DNA of 64,000 nucleotides from Hydractinia symbiolongicarpus (Eukaryota > Cnidaria > Hydrozoa > Anthoathecata > Hydractiniidae). Under the pieces are notes generated by a model that made no database searches, was not told where the DNA came from, and saw only the letters and a list, made by a program, of their open reading frames with translations. Positions 49,301-61,616 of the stretch are shown one piece after another. The stretch is taken from contig NC_079885.1 in assembly GCF_029227915.1 (NCBI RefSeq), positions 17,867,001 to 17,931,000 on the forward strand, read 5' to 3'. Position 1 is the stretch's first letter. Every line of letters starts with the position of its first letter. The translations under genes were made by a program, and so were the position numbers.

Positions 49301-52300
49301 AAACTGCTCTACTAACTTGGTACAAGTGTTATAAATACGGTGTGATAAATAAAATGTGTGAAAAAGTTAAAACATTGCCTTGCTTTATGTTTATATCTTT
49401 TTCTTTCGTTGATCACATGATGTTAGAATAATTAAATACAACACTAGGTTATAAGCTAAGTTTACATGAGATAATTAAAGTTAGTTTGTGAGACACGGAC
49501 TCTATTGTTTTGGACATCCAAAAATAGCTAATGTATTTAGTACTGGATTAGTGATACTAACAACAGTTCAGACACTATCGAAAGTTTGTGTGGAGATGCA
49601 ACTATTAAATACATGTAAAGGTACATAAAAGCATTACATGTATGACTAGTAAACGATTTTTCCACGTACTAATGGTTTGCCTATATATTGTAATACTGAT
49701 CGCATCTCTGTAAAATATAAAGATGGTAGCAGTGAGTAGTGAAACACAAATTCCCTTAATTTTTTGAATGTGCGAATTCCGGTTGTTTTTTCCATGTGCT
49801 AACAACTAGTTTACATTGCATTTTTATTCTCTTTTTTTTTATTCAACAAAATTTGTATGTGACATATTTTTTACAAATAGTCAGTTTTTATACATATTCG
49901 AATAAACAGGCACTTTTAAAAAAAATGACCTTATTGATAAAAATTTCTTAGCAATTGCGAAATTCAATAACAAAAAGGTGATGTGAACTTTTGAATGGAA
50001 GAATAACAAAAGTAAATATTAGGAGTATTTTTCTGTTTTTTTTTAACATTCTTTCAAATACATACTTTTGTGAATGACACACACCAAAAAAAGTACACCG
50101 TACTATGTCAATGTTTACAAAATCCAGTGATTAACCTTCTTTAACTTTTTTGTAAATTTTTTCTTATAAAAAAGGTGTTGTTGTGGTGAAATTTAAACTT
50201 GATAAACTTTTTTATCCATTGAAACAGCTGTGACATTCATTGATTGCTGTAGCTTTGAAAATTTGTGAAGTGCACATTTTTATGCATATTATTAACCCTA
50301 TTAACACCAGCCTTTTTAGTTCTTGTAGCACAGGGGGCATAAAGTGCCCGTGGGCCATAAATGTGCAACTATTTATGCTTAGGTGACAAAAGTTGGCATA
50401 CTTGTAAAAAGTCCTAATACAAATAGATTCCAGGTAAGAAATTATTTCAATTACGTCATTGGGATCAGAAATAATGTCACACATGCGTATTATAAAAGAT
50501 CATTTTTCCAATTTCAGAATAGATTTAAATTTCTTAAGCTTTACTAAAGATATGGCCTTAAGTGTTGGTACACTTATTCACTGGATTAGAAGATTGTGAA
50601 TAAAATTTATATAGGTCTTTTTTTTTTCTTTAACAAATCAGTTTTAAGAATGTATTTTGTATATTCAAATCTATAGAATGTTAAAAATTTGACCATATTT
50701 GGACGCTGCAGGACTAAATATTGAATTCATGTAAATTTCAAATATTGTTGCTGTCATATTTTCTCTTGATCTTGTTGTAATTTGTTATGCAAATTATTAA
50801 GAGGTATTTTTTTCGTCCTATTTTTTCGTGTTCGTGACTGCATGAGAAGAACATTATATTCTCTTTGTTCATGATTTTGGGTTTATTGGCATATTGCAAC
50901 ACCATTATATTTTATATGTTCATGACTTTAATAACCTTTATATGAAATATTAATGAATACAACATTATTAATGAAGTATGGTTAGTGTGTAAAAAAACGT
51001 TTTATAATTCAATGTATATATACTTATTGAATACATGTGGAGACTAGAGTAGTTCATCAATTTGTTTTGCTAAACAAGTATTATATATTTATTAAGAACA
51101 TTTCTACTTTTACAACCATCCTTTTTGTAGCAGATTCAGATGGCTTTGGTGTTTGTAAAGCAGTTGTAAAGAATTTTTGACATTTATTTACTCCTAAGCA
51201 TTTTTGAATTTTTTTTTACTCCCAACACACAACCAGCATGCATACCTTGCTTTTTTACTGTTTGAATCTTCTTGAATAATGACCATAGAAAATATTTCAT
51301 ATTTTATTGTATTAAATCATGCGATAATATTTTTTTTACGAACTGTAGCTAATCATTGAAAATTGAAATACTTCTGAAACAAGGATAGCAAACTTATTAA
51401 TGTTTGTTTAAAAACCTTTTAATGCTTGTTTACACTCTTCTGAATCACAGTAGATTACAAAACCGTTCTTTTTTTATTGGAATCCATCAGCAAAAAATGA
51501 CAAAGCACATTTGGGTGTCTCAATAAAAATTGCACAAGTATGGGAAAAAATTAAATTTTCTGCGAAGCAAAAGTTTGTAGCAAGTACTGTTGCGTACGCA
51601 TGATGAATTTGCTCTACAGCCTGTGCATGCAAGCATCTAGCTTCTCTCAAGGATAGTTAAGTTCTATTTAAGTAGAATCTGTTTTGACGATGATGATGAT
51701 TTTGTTCTTAAGGGTTGTTACTTAGTCTCAGTTGTCGTTTTCTCCGTATGTTCACTAAGTAAATCTCTTATGTTAGAAGAAGTTTTGTAGTTGATACAAA
51801 TGATTAAATGATCAGACATAAAGAAAAATAATTTCAACTTTATTTTTGTGACTTTTTTTTACATTTGTAACAATTGTTACACCAGTCAAGCTGTAAGTTT
51901 TCAGAGAGAAAAATCTGTTTTTAGAGATATTACACCATGGTGTAACATTTACCAGGGCTGCGGTTCCTTGTCGTTTCATAGTTCTTTAGAAAATTTGCGA
52001 AATTAATTTCCACAAACTATTAAGCTTTTTGCAAACCACAAAAATAAATTCTGCAAAATTTTTAAAGTTTAAATCGCGAAAAAATATCAGCTTTAAAACC
52101 AAATCCTCTGATGTTGTTTAGTTTTTTATCTCATTGTGCTGATATCTCTAAAAAGTAGCATAAGTAGCTTTAACTTAAAAGTAATTAGAATTTTGAAAAG
52201 AAGTTCGGACTCTAAAATTATGCAGAATTTTTTTTATTTTTTTTTTATCATCCTGCGAATAATAAATTCCTGCAAAATCCATTGAAATTAATTAAAGGTT

Positions 52301-55234
52301 TTTGACATTAGAGTATGTTCTTTTCACAAATTGTTCACCTCTTAGTTTGGGGTTATTTCTTTGTGAAATTTTATTTTTACTATGAGTAGTGATGAAAACT
52401 GAGAAAAGTGAAAAGAAAAATCATTCATTTTAAAAATGTTATAGATAGCTGTATATTTGTACTATTTAAATTGATTATAAGCAGCAAATTTTTTTTAATT
52501 ATGAACATAAATACAAATGAATATGTCTTAATTATAGTCAGCAAAATGCACATGTAAAATATGTTGATCAGCATTTCAAACTCTACTCAATAAAGGGAAC
52601 AGTTAAACAAATTAGTTTTTTTTTTCGTCTAATTTTTCAAAATGTCAGAAGAGGTACATGTTTGTTTCATGGCTTGCATTTAGAAACATTTCTAAGTTAT
52701 TCGAGAATTGTGTTACGAAAAAACATTGTTAGTGTCTGCCACCCTAAATCTTTTTTGCTGCTGTAGAATGATAGAACATGTAGCTGGCTCAAGATACCTC
52801 AAACCGTGGTAACATAGCATATATTTTTTCAAACAAAAAGCAACCAACATTCTTGAAATTACATCCATCCTTACTGTCAGCCATTTTGATTTAAAATGAT
52901 AATTTTTGTAATTAAACTTGTTTGAAATCCGAACAAAAACATACGAAAAAGACGTTTGTAAGGCTGGTGGTCATAGCAACGCGCGTCAACATGTCCTCCA
53001 ACATCGGGCGCCTTTTTTAGAAAATTATACACATTTTTTCAATCTTTTTTTTTATCAAAACAAGTAAAAACTTTTTTTTTAATTTATTATCAACTGCGAC
53101 TTAAACGACTTCTTTTAATATGTCCCTTACATGGAGCATTTTTTTTAAAGTGCAGAAACCAGCACAAGCCTACCGTCTTCCCCTTGGTTTTTTTTGGGGA
53201 GAGGCACTTGATTCCGTGCGTAAAAAAGTTGTGAAATACTGCATTCAAAGCTTTTACTAATTTCATATTTTCATTTATTTCCTTCAATTTTAAATCAGAT
53301 ATAGCTCTTTATGTAATGATTGGCCCGCTAATAATTCGGTGTCCATAGTAACAGCTTTAAAAACAAGAATTTATAATAAAAGGAATGGCATTATCTGTTA
53401 AGACATTTGAAGAAATAGTAGAAATTTTAACAATAGAGCTGCAATCATCACATGAAACCAAAAGTAAATCTTTTGTTTTTCTTTCCTTTGGAAATAAAAT
53501 TGTCATATTTTGATTTTATTGCATGCAATAATCTCCAAAACAGCAAATGAATAAAAAAATTATATATGCGTAGAAAAATTGCACATAAGGAGCGCCATTA
53601 TGTGTTTAAAAACACTGACTAAATAGATATCCGATTTATACTCTGCCGCCCACGTGTTATCTTAAAATAGCTGTGATTCGTTTTACAAAACAGCGTGTTA
53701 TGTTGTTTCTCTGAAAAGCGTTCCTTATTATAAAGATTAAGTTAATCGCTTTAGGTTTATCTACTGCGTGCTGAAATTAAAAAAAGTTCACGTCAAACGA
53801 ACAAAAAAGAATTAAGAAAGCTTTTTCACATAAAGTAACATAGAAAATGCAACGATATCCGATAAAAGTAGTTTCTCATCAACATTTCGAATTTTAAACA
53901 ACCTTTTACCCAGACCCTTAGTTTGTTTGTTTATGGAAATGTTTATTTGTTTGTGGGTTTTGTTTGTTTGTTTTTTGTTTGTCCATCTTTCCTCAAAAAT
54001 CATATACGTCTTTTGTTTGTTGATGTTATAGGTATGGTTGAGTGTGTCTGAACAAGCTAAAGACTTCATCGATAAACTCCTTCATGTCGATCCAGATTTT
54101 CGTATGAATGCCAACTCGGCATCGTCCCATCCTTGGATGTCTTCTTATCCTCCTTTGCATAAACTGAAAAATGTTCAGAGAAATAAAAAACGGCTGAAAG
54201 CAAAAATATCAGACCTAACCACGAAGGAAGGTTTTATTCCATTGACTAATCGTAAGCGCTTTTCTGTTGAGTATGACAAAACGAATGGCGATCATTATGA
54301 CTCCAATAAATTGGAGAAGAAACCTTTTGCAGAAAACGCAAGAGTAGCACAAAACGGCTTAATACTTCCTTTTACGAGCGATTTTTCGCATGACGTCATA
54401 TCAAAGGACAAGATACTAGAAGATAACGGAAGCACGATGTCTCCTAGCAACATCGATTCGCTGCTCGCTACCGAAGATACGAACTCAGTGGCGAGTAATT
54501 TAGAAATGTTTCAACAATTTTACCAGAAATACGCAGCGACTGACGATCCAGTGATCAGGGAGCAGATGAAACATGAATATATGCAAACACTGCATCAGAG
54601 TAACTTGAGATTGCCTGTTCAAGTTGGCAATCAAACCCCTATAAATAATAATGGCTTTACATTTCCTAACAGAGGTTCGGTAAAAGACCGCAAACGTTCA
54701 GTGCACATGCAGTTCGAAAATATCGACGAAGACCCGGATAACGAGTCTTTGTCAACGAACACGAAAATGGATTTATCAAAGTTAGATCGCATTCACGCGA
54801 GCGGGGGTTCGCTCGTGTCGTCGCCTTCTTTTAAATCAGAGCATATACCAATCGAAACGAATTTACGCTCTGGTTACATAGAGAAAGTTGGCGTGTGGCT
54901 GACGGATCAAGAAGGGAGAGATAAGAAGGGAATGCGGGATAAATATAGTGCTGCCGACCAGTTTTTCACGGACGGTCGCACTATGTCGGCCAAAAGTAAT
55001 TTGACCGTTAGTGATCATTCACAAGCCAGTTCGTTTAATAGATTCCTGCTACCCAACTCATCAGCAACACAAAAGTCACGACTGGATATGTCACAGAACA
55101 TTTCGTTTCGTCAAAACGCCAGTTTGGCTTCGAATCCAACGACAGAGGAGATCACATTTACAAATTCTTTCACATCATCCACAGCGTTCCAACCGCTCAT
55201 ATTAGAGAATGTTGGCCACGCTAGTTTTGCTTGA
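46347..55234 (+). CDS. PSKH1: PSKH1-like serine/threonine protein kinase (2 exons)
   Basis: Exons 46347-47198 and 54032-55234 join in phase 0 (GTAAGA...TTATAG), giving 684 residues. I start at the MGCAVGK methionine, not the one ten codons upstream, because PSKH1 begins MGC and is myristoylated at Gly2 and palmitoylated at Cys3. Before the kinase, KYRTKIDSRVTSKYDVKALI closely follows PSKH1. The kinase motifs are intact: GKGSFS glycine loop (about residue 77), YAIKVV lysine, ELATGGELYDRI, HRDLKPEN, TDFGFAK and GTPEYIAPE. Exon 2 resumes with VSEQAKDFIDKLL and HPWM. PSKH1 belongs to the CaMK group and acts on Golgi, centrosome and nuclear speckles. The ~350-residue Ser/Asn-rich tail is far longer than in human PSKH1 (424 residues in all) and has one helical FQQFYQKYA segment; no domain is recognised there. 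The 6.8 kb intron splits the kinase domain between subdomains X and XI. Confidence 0.93.
47199..54031 (+). other. 6.8 kb intron of the PSKH1-like gene
   Basis: AT-rich intron. I see no nested gene. Small open frames such as 48597-48833 and 50212-50484 lack family resemblance. Degenerate words such as GCAAAATTTTTAAAG and TTTGCGAAATTAATTTCC at 51990-52080 recall the sequence at 61320-61390 and may be mobile-element fragments. Confidence 0.85.
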
Positions 55235-56219
55235 TCTCTCACGCGGATATGTTGGCTCGTCCTGCGCATAGTCTTTTACAGTTCAATTTTAAGACATTGG
55301 TTTTTAATACAACAGCCTTATTGGTCTAACCCAAAATTTTGGCGCATGCGCCTTTTGGCAAGGTTGAACAAAATGAACCCAACAATGGTTTGCGATGGTT
55401 GGCTGCTCACATGTTACTTTTCTTAATTAATAGAAGATAAAAACATGTTTTTATTATTTTGCTGCGCAAATCACTTTTTCAAATTGATACCATGCGCCTT
55501 TCAATACGAGGCTTCAATTTTATAAAGTCCCATATATTGTTTAGAATATTAATTTGAGCTTGTTGATTTCTTTAGCAAAAAACAGACAGATTCAAATTTT
55601 TTTATCACTTTCAATTTTCTCGTACATGAGGTGCATACACACTGTTTTATGTTTTTTGTTGTTTTTTATTGTTTTAAGGTCTTGCCGAACATGTATATTT
55701 AAAAGATTTATTTTCATTTATTGCATACATGTAAATTATAACATATCGCAACCTAGTACCAAGCGGCCTTTATATTTTTGGTGCAAGTCGATGAAATCCT
55801 GTAAAGCGCCCGGAAACTACATGTTTTTTTTTGATAAGCAATTGAAATTCCAAAATGAGGAGTTATTGTTGTCAAGAAAAACTGCTCACGAAACAAAAAA
55901 AAAACATTTTGTTAGCTTCACATAATGCTTAGCATATGCTTAAAAAATGACCAAATTTAAGCCCACGATGCTTGTGAATGTTATGCCTACAAAAGAACAC
56001 ATGTAGATTGAAAACAATCCATGTCCAGCAACTTTTTTTTAAATTTTTTTTTTTCAATCTTTTTACCAGCCCAAGTTTTGGAATGTAGATACAGTTTAAA
56101 TTTTTTTAGTGGGATTGAAGTTTTTTCATTTTTCTAAGAGTTATTTTTTAATATACTTTTTCTGTTATTCTCCTAGAACCCGTGTTTGAGAAATATTTTC
56201 TCACCTTCTTTGACATTCG
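55235..56219. other. 3' flank of the PSKH1-like gene
   Basis: Presumed 3' UTR and flank. An open frame of 123 codons at 55554-55925 is hydrophobic and low in coding character; I do not call it. Confidence 0.4.
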
Positions 56220-57020
56220 TTTAAGGCTTGGGCAAAGCATGCAACATTTCGTCCAACATAAATTTCAGAAGTTGTTGGATGCATAGATTTGACACATAGT
56301 TTTTGAAAGACGAAAAAGAAGAAAAAAATCGTGTTGGATGAAGTTTGACATGAGTCAAACTTTTTATCAACATTTTTCTCCCACATCCACCACAGTGTAT
56401 ATGTTGGATGCATTTGAGGTAAATTTCATCCAACTCATTTTCTCAGTGTGATGCGTAACTACTCGAATACTATTTTCAAAAGTTTTTTTTTTGACAATGA
56501 ATTGTGTTTTTTATGGAATGTTTTATAAACAAATCTCCAATAGTAGGAAGAACATGTGGAAAGGAAAAATAAGTCAGCATGACAGCCATATCAAGTGATT
56601 TAGAAGACCAAGAGAAAAACGCAGGAAAAAAAATGCTGAAAAGTGTAAAATGGCTGAAAACACTGACAATGACAAAAGTAAAAAAAAAAACAAGAAAAGG
56701 TCAGCTTTTATTGGTCTAGTTCTACCTCCCCCCCCCCCCCCCCTGTAACATTTCTCGGAACCTTTGTCTGTCTTCGATCGAAGTTCTTGGATGATATTCG
56801 TAATATACCCCCTTTCTTTTCTTTTCTTCACTTAGTTTTTTGTTTTTCCCAAAAAGGTTTCATCATTCGACTAAAATGATGCAATGTCCTTGAATGTGAA
56901 TTGTCAAATAAATGAAACAGTATGTTGGATGAAACAACTCAAATGCAAAATTCAAATTTTTCAGCATTGTAAATGTCCTCCAATATTCATCAACATTCTC
57001 ATCAAAATGTTGGACGCATT
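56220..57020. repeat. Degenerate repeats with a GTTGGATG core, possible MITE fragments
   Basis: GTTGGATG or its complement CATCCAAC occurs at least six times (about 56273, 56333, 56404, 56428, 56923), with related words such as TGTTGGACGCATTTG (57013). The minus-strand start CACACTGAGAAAATGAGTTG at about 56430-56449 looks like an element end. A 16-base C run lies at 56728-56743. No coding role is supported. Confidence 0.45.
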
Positions 57021-58108
57021 TGCACCCGCCTTGAGAATAAATAATTGAAGGTAGTTTTCAGAGTAAACGTTTAAGGGTGTTTTTTTTTCATGTATATATA
57101 TTTGTTTATGTAATGCATATTTGTGTGGATATTATTTTGTCCAACTATTTTCTACCATTCTTTATTTGTTCTTATTTGTGGTTGTATATAGCGAGGAATT
57201 GTAAATGACGCAGTATTTTTCAGTTTATAAGAATTCTTTTTTGGATTAAAATATTAAGTAAATAAATCTTGTTCTTTTATTGTTGTTCTTAGCCTGACTT
57301 CCTCAATCGACATTCCCAGGACAAAAAGAGTCTGGCATTCCTGAAAAGTCTTAAAAATGGAAAATACTAAACTTCGTCACTGTTAAAGAAAGAAAATTTG
57401 AGAAAGTTCAGGGTAGCCGCTGATTCTAGAACCTCTTAAAAAATTAGTTTCTCTTAAAAAAATAGTTTCTCGCGCAATATCCACCAAAATTCGAATTGTG
57501 CAGTAATGTATATATCACTCAGGATATCGTCTCTCAATGAAGATATATTTGAAGTATGACATATTTCATTTAACAGGTTATTTCTTTGCTTCTAAAGCGT
57601 TATGCAATTCAATTATTGTGTGTTGAAGGGATTTTTTCCAATATTACAGAGAGGACAACATATCTTAAAGGGAAAAATTTGTTTTTGCAAGAAGATCCGT
57701 GACATGAAATTTGGGCGAAATTATTGTTGGCGTATTTAGTTAATCTAACGCTCTTTGCCTTTTTAACACCCTCGTTCTATTAACGCCACCTTTTTAACAC
57801 CCTCGTTCTATTAACGCCACCTTTACATGCTTAAAAAGGAGGCTTTTAATTTAAATTTGAATTTTTAACAAAAAAAAAAAAAATGCGCAGAGAAGACATG
57901 AGTAAAATTTATTGATATTTTTAAATAAAACGCCCACTTTCTAATTAACGTTCTCCTAATCACCTTAATTCATCAAATTTCTGTGCTCGTCTAATTTTCG
58001 GTGCATTCAACGTGCGAAAATTTAATGTGTGCGGAATATTTCTTTTAAGAAGGTGCGCGAAAATTTAATTGAGCGGAACTAGAAAAAAAATTAATAACGA
58101 ATTTAGCA
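57021..58108. other. Intergenic, 31 bp tandem duplication, no gene seen
   Basis: Two exact copies of a 31 bp unit with core TTTTTAACACCCTCGTTCTA lie at 57758-57819. Otherwise AT-rich without coding signal. Confidence 0.6.
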
Positions 58109-58224
58109 ATCTCGATCCCAGGACTCATTGTCTCTTTAATGCAAAAACGGCGAGACGAATTCTTTCTTTCTCACCTCCCTAATATCAAAAAGAGAAAGGA
58201 ATACCCTGGGGTCGAGGTTGGAGA
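58109..58224. mobile_element. Small inverted-repeat element (about 116 bp)
   Basis: The left end CAATCTCGATCCCAGG and the right end CCTGGGGTCGAGGTTGGAGA are imperfect inverted repeats around about 75 bp. Right-end-like words also occur alone at 1655, 10428 and 19070. The pattern suggests a very small MITE or fold-back family. Confidence 0.45.
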
Positions 58225-59362
58225 TTTAAATTAAACATAAAATTATATAGAGTTGTGTGAACACCGGAATTATAATTAAAAATAGTTTGCGGAAATTTAA
58301 TCTTGGATAAATTTACTGAAATCTATCAAACAACTCCTAAAAACGAAGAATTTTGTTATCTCCGCAATGAAATGTTCACAAAAAAAGAAAAGTGTTTTGA
58401 AACTGCAATTATGACGCATTTTCAAAAACTTAAGATTTTTTTGTGCGGTGCTTAATCTATGTCGGCGCTTAATTTCATGGCGGCGCTTATTCAAAAAAAA
58501 GATATGGACTTCTTTAACAACTGAACCAGTTGCATTACCTGCGATTATTGAGTACTCCCAGCCGTGGACATATAACTGCTTTTTCTTGTAACAGTGGCTC
58601 TGCTCATCAAGTGAGCAAGCAATAAGCAAATTTAATGCTCAACGCATAGAGGAAGAGGGGGAGCTGGTCATGTTTCGAAAATCACCTCACTATGCTTCTT
58701 CTTGGTGGAGCCTTCAGATTACCTGTTTCTGCGTTAATTTCCCCTAAAGCTAACCGCTCATCATATCTCTTACGTTTATAGGACTCCCATCCTATCAGTT
58801 TTCGGTTAAAGAACCTTAACGATTACAAGGCCCCAAGAACGTTATCGACCCGAAAATGTGTTAAATCGGTACCCATCCTTCCATTTGGAGAACTTGCAAT
58901 GGCAGCTTGACTTTTAAACTTCGTTTATATAAGCTTTTACTGCGCAAGTGGTGTTTCCAGGACGGCAGACTAGTGCTCGAAATCGACCAATTTAAAGCAA
59001 CCCGGGCAATACTCAGCAGCTTCATTTTTTTTTCAAATTCAATTTTCGCAGATGTATATGTGAAGTAAATACCCTTTAAAATTTCCTTGTTAAGTTTAAA
59101 AACATTCATACATTACAGTTCCAATCCACATCGATGCCCTAAAAGGTTCAATAATTCAAGAAATTACCGTTTAGCGGATATCAACAAACAAACTAAGATT
59201 TTGTAAAATTGACAAGTCAACCTAAACAAGTTCAAAAGTAGATAAATGCAATGATTTCGCGAATTATGTCCACATGTGATGTAATTTTTCGCATAAATGC
59301 TTCTGTCTTCTGTGGTTTTATGTAGCAAATTTCAGGTCAAAAATATTGGTTCAGTTTTTACT
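58225..59362. other. Intergenic, no gene seen
   Basis: Contains degenerate words of the form GCGGAAATTTAAT and GGCGCTTA (58285-58490). Open frames on the minus strand at 58297-58629 and 58861-59109 have no recognisable family and are not called. Confidence 0.4.
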
Positions 59363-59975
59363 ATTGTGACTCAGGTTCAACTATTGTGGTTGAGATTGAG
59401 CTATTGTGGTTGAGATTCAACTATTGTGGTTGAGATTGAACAATTGTGGTTGAGATTGAGATATTGTGGTTGAGATTTAGCTATTGTGGTTGAGATTCAA
59501 CTATTGTGGTTGAGATTGAACAATTGTGGTTGAGATTGAGATATTGTGGTTGAGATTTAGCTATTGTGGTTGAGATTGAGCTATTGTGGTTGAGATTCAA
59601 CTATTGTGGTTGAGATTGAGCTATTGTGGTTGAGATTGAGCTATTGTGGTTGAGATTGAGCTATTGTGGTTGAGATTGAGCTATTGTGGTTGAGATTTAG
59701 CTATTGTGGTTGAGATTGAGCTATTGTGGTTGAGATTCAACTATTGTGGTTGAGATTGAGGTATTGTGGTTGAGATTGAGCTATTGTGGTTGAGATTGAG
59801 CTATTGTGGTTGAGATAGAGCTATTGTGGTTGAGATAGAGCTATTGTGGTCGAGATTGAGCTATTGTGGTTGAGATTGAGCTATTGTGACTTAGGTTCAA
59901 CAATTGTGGTGGTTGAGATTGAGATATTGTGGTTGAGATTGAGTTATTGTGGTTGAGATTCAGCTATTTCTATTC
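59363..59975. repeat. 20 bp minisatellite, about 30 units
   Basis: Units of the form CTATTGTGGTTGAGATTGAG with variants GATTCAA, GATTTAG and GATAGAG. The order of variants repeats in blocks (for example 59401-59480 and 59481-59560), showing that several units were duplicated together. Confidence 0.97.
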
Positions 59976-60054
59976 AGGTAAAAAAAATTGTACAGGTTCA
60001 CGGTTTGCATGTTCACGTTCATTTTTTGTATTTAGATCTAAGGATTTTCTTATT

Positions 60055-60155
60055 CATTAGCAGGGTTTATACATTCAGGTTCGGTATATATTCAGGTTCG
60101 GCATATATTTAGGCACAGCGTATATTTAGGTTCGGCATTTATTTAGGTTCTGTGT
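60055..60155. repeat. Short minisatellite with TTAGGTTCGGCATATAT core
   Basis: About five degenerate units of 17-20 bp (TTCAGGTTCGGTATATA, TTAGGCACAGCGTATATT, TTAGGTTCGGCATTTATT) 80 bp after the 20 bp minisatellite. Confidence 0.8.
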
Positions 60156-60810
60156 TTTTAGATTTAAGTTGATCAGGGATTTTTATATTCAGATTTAGCA
60201 CACTTTTTTAGTTTAGCCTTTTTATTATCTATATTTATTTTGATAATTTGTTTATTTGTTTTCTATTACATTTGGTTATTTTGCGTGGTCTTAACGCTCA
60301 GCAACAAAACGTTATCAGATATTGACCCTAAAAATGAAAGACAACACGATGGACAATGGTTTTATCTTGTCATACCTATCAGTTGTTTTTTCCTAACAAC
60401 GTTTTAAAAATGTGCAGCACAATTTAATGTTCTTCGCAGACATCGCATAATTAGCATAAAACCGCAATAGTACTTTCTTCTGTCTTTTTTTAGTCTTAAA
60501 TATGTACCCCATTTTAAAGAAAGGCTTAAAAAAGGCTGTAGATGAATTATGAACAAGTACTGAAGTACAAAATACAACATAAGATCGTTCTGACCACATC
60601 AAGTTTCGTGTTTTTACATCCTTTTCCAATAAAAAGTTGAAAAAGCCAAAACGTTTAGTCTAGTTGAGATTTGCCATTTTAACAGCGCACCAAAGTTTTT
60701 GGCCTGTGTATTACGTTTTTGAAGCTAGCCTCCAATGATAACGGGAGTTGAATTAATAGCGTCACTGTAATTTGAAATTCTGTGTTGCATATATTTAAAA
60801 AAGTACTTTA

Positions 60811-60892
60811 CTATATAAAAAAGTGGAGACTTCGATACTGCAACAGCATCGCGTAAAAGAACACAACAAAAACAAAAGGAGGATATTGCGAG
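60811..60892 (+). promoter_or_regulatory. Candidate promoter with 5' exon on the plus strand
   Basis: CTATATAAAA (60811-60820) is followed by about 70 nt without ATG, ending in GCGAG and a GTAAGC donor at 60893. This fits a TATA promoter and non-coding first exon of a plus-strand gene, possibly linked to the open frame at 61940. Motif evidence only. Confidence 0.25.
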
Positions 60893-61265
60893 GTAAGCAA
60901 ATCTAAACCTAAATTTTTCATTATTATTGAATGTTCATCACATACACCACACATGCAGTGGTCTTTCTAAAAACGTTATAATAAACTTGCATATTTAACG
61001 CACAGTTTGGACCCTTTTTGACACTTTAAACCTAATTTTCTCTCTTCATTTGAACTTTTCTTATCTGGAACAATTATTTCGGTCAATTGCGAGTTCGAGC
61101 AAGTAGAAATGACAGAGTAACTGAAAAACACCACAGGCCAAACCAATAAAACACAACTGAAGAACTATCATTTCCTTTCAATGTATGTCATTTACTACAA
61201 TTTAAATCATAATTCTTTTACAAATTTTCAGTCAAAAGTCAATATGTGAAATTTAAAATATGAAG

Positions 61266-61300
61266 ATCGATAAATGAAGATCGATAGCGCAGTTGGTAGA
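61266..61300 (+). other. tRNA A-box-like fragment, possible SINE head
   Basis: GATAGCGCAGTTGGTAGAGC has the exact look of a tRNA D-arm/A box. No anticodon arm or B box (GGTTCGANNCC) follows, so it is not a tRNA gene. It may be the truncated head of a tRNA-derived SINE. It lies in the 3' flank of GINS2. Confidence 0.4.
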
Positions 61301-61616
61301 GCGAGAATTAATTTTCGTGAATTTTTAAATAATTTTTGCGGAAACAATTTTCGCGCATTACAAAACAGTCGCGAAATTCGCAAAAATTCATTCCTGTATT
61401 AAGGTATAAAAAAAAGGTTATCGGGCAGTTTTTACCAGTTTTTATGTTCTCCTTAAATATATTGTCCATATGGTATAAAATGACCCATACCATCACTACT
61501 ACAAGTTTCTGTCACTTACAACGACAACGTCGGAACCACACAATATCCACACCGTAAAATTAACACCGCGAAGTGAAAAATTCGCTAGATATGGTTTCAA
61601 CTTCCAACAATGCTAG

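Noticed and set aside
55554-55925. 123-codon hydrophobic open frame
   Set aside because: Phe/Ile/Cys-rich translation of T-rich 3' flank without conserved motifs.
61277-61300. tRNA gene
   Set aside because: Only the A-box/D-arm region is tRNA-like. There is no anticodon arm or B box downstream.
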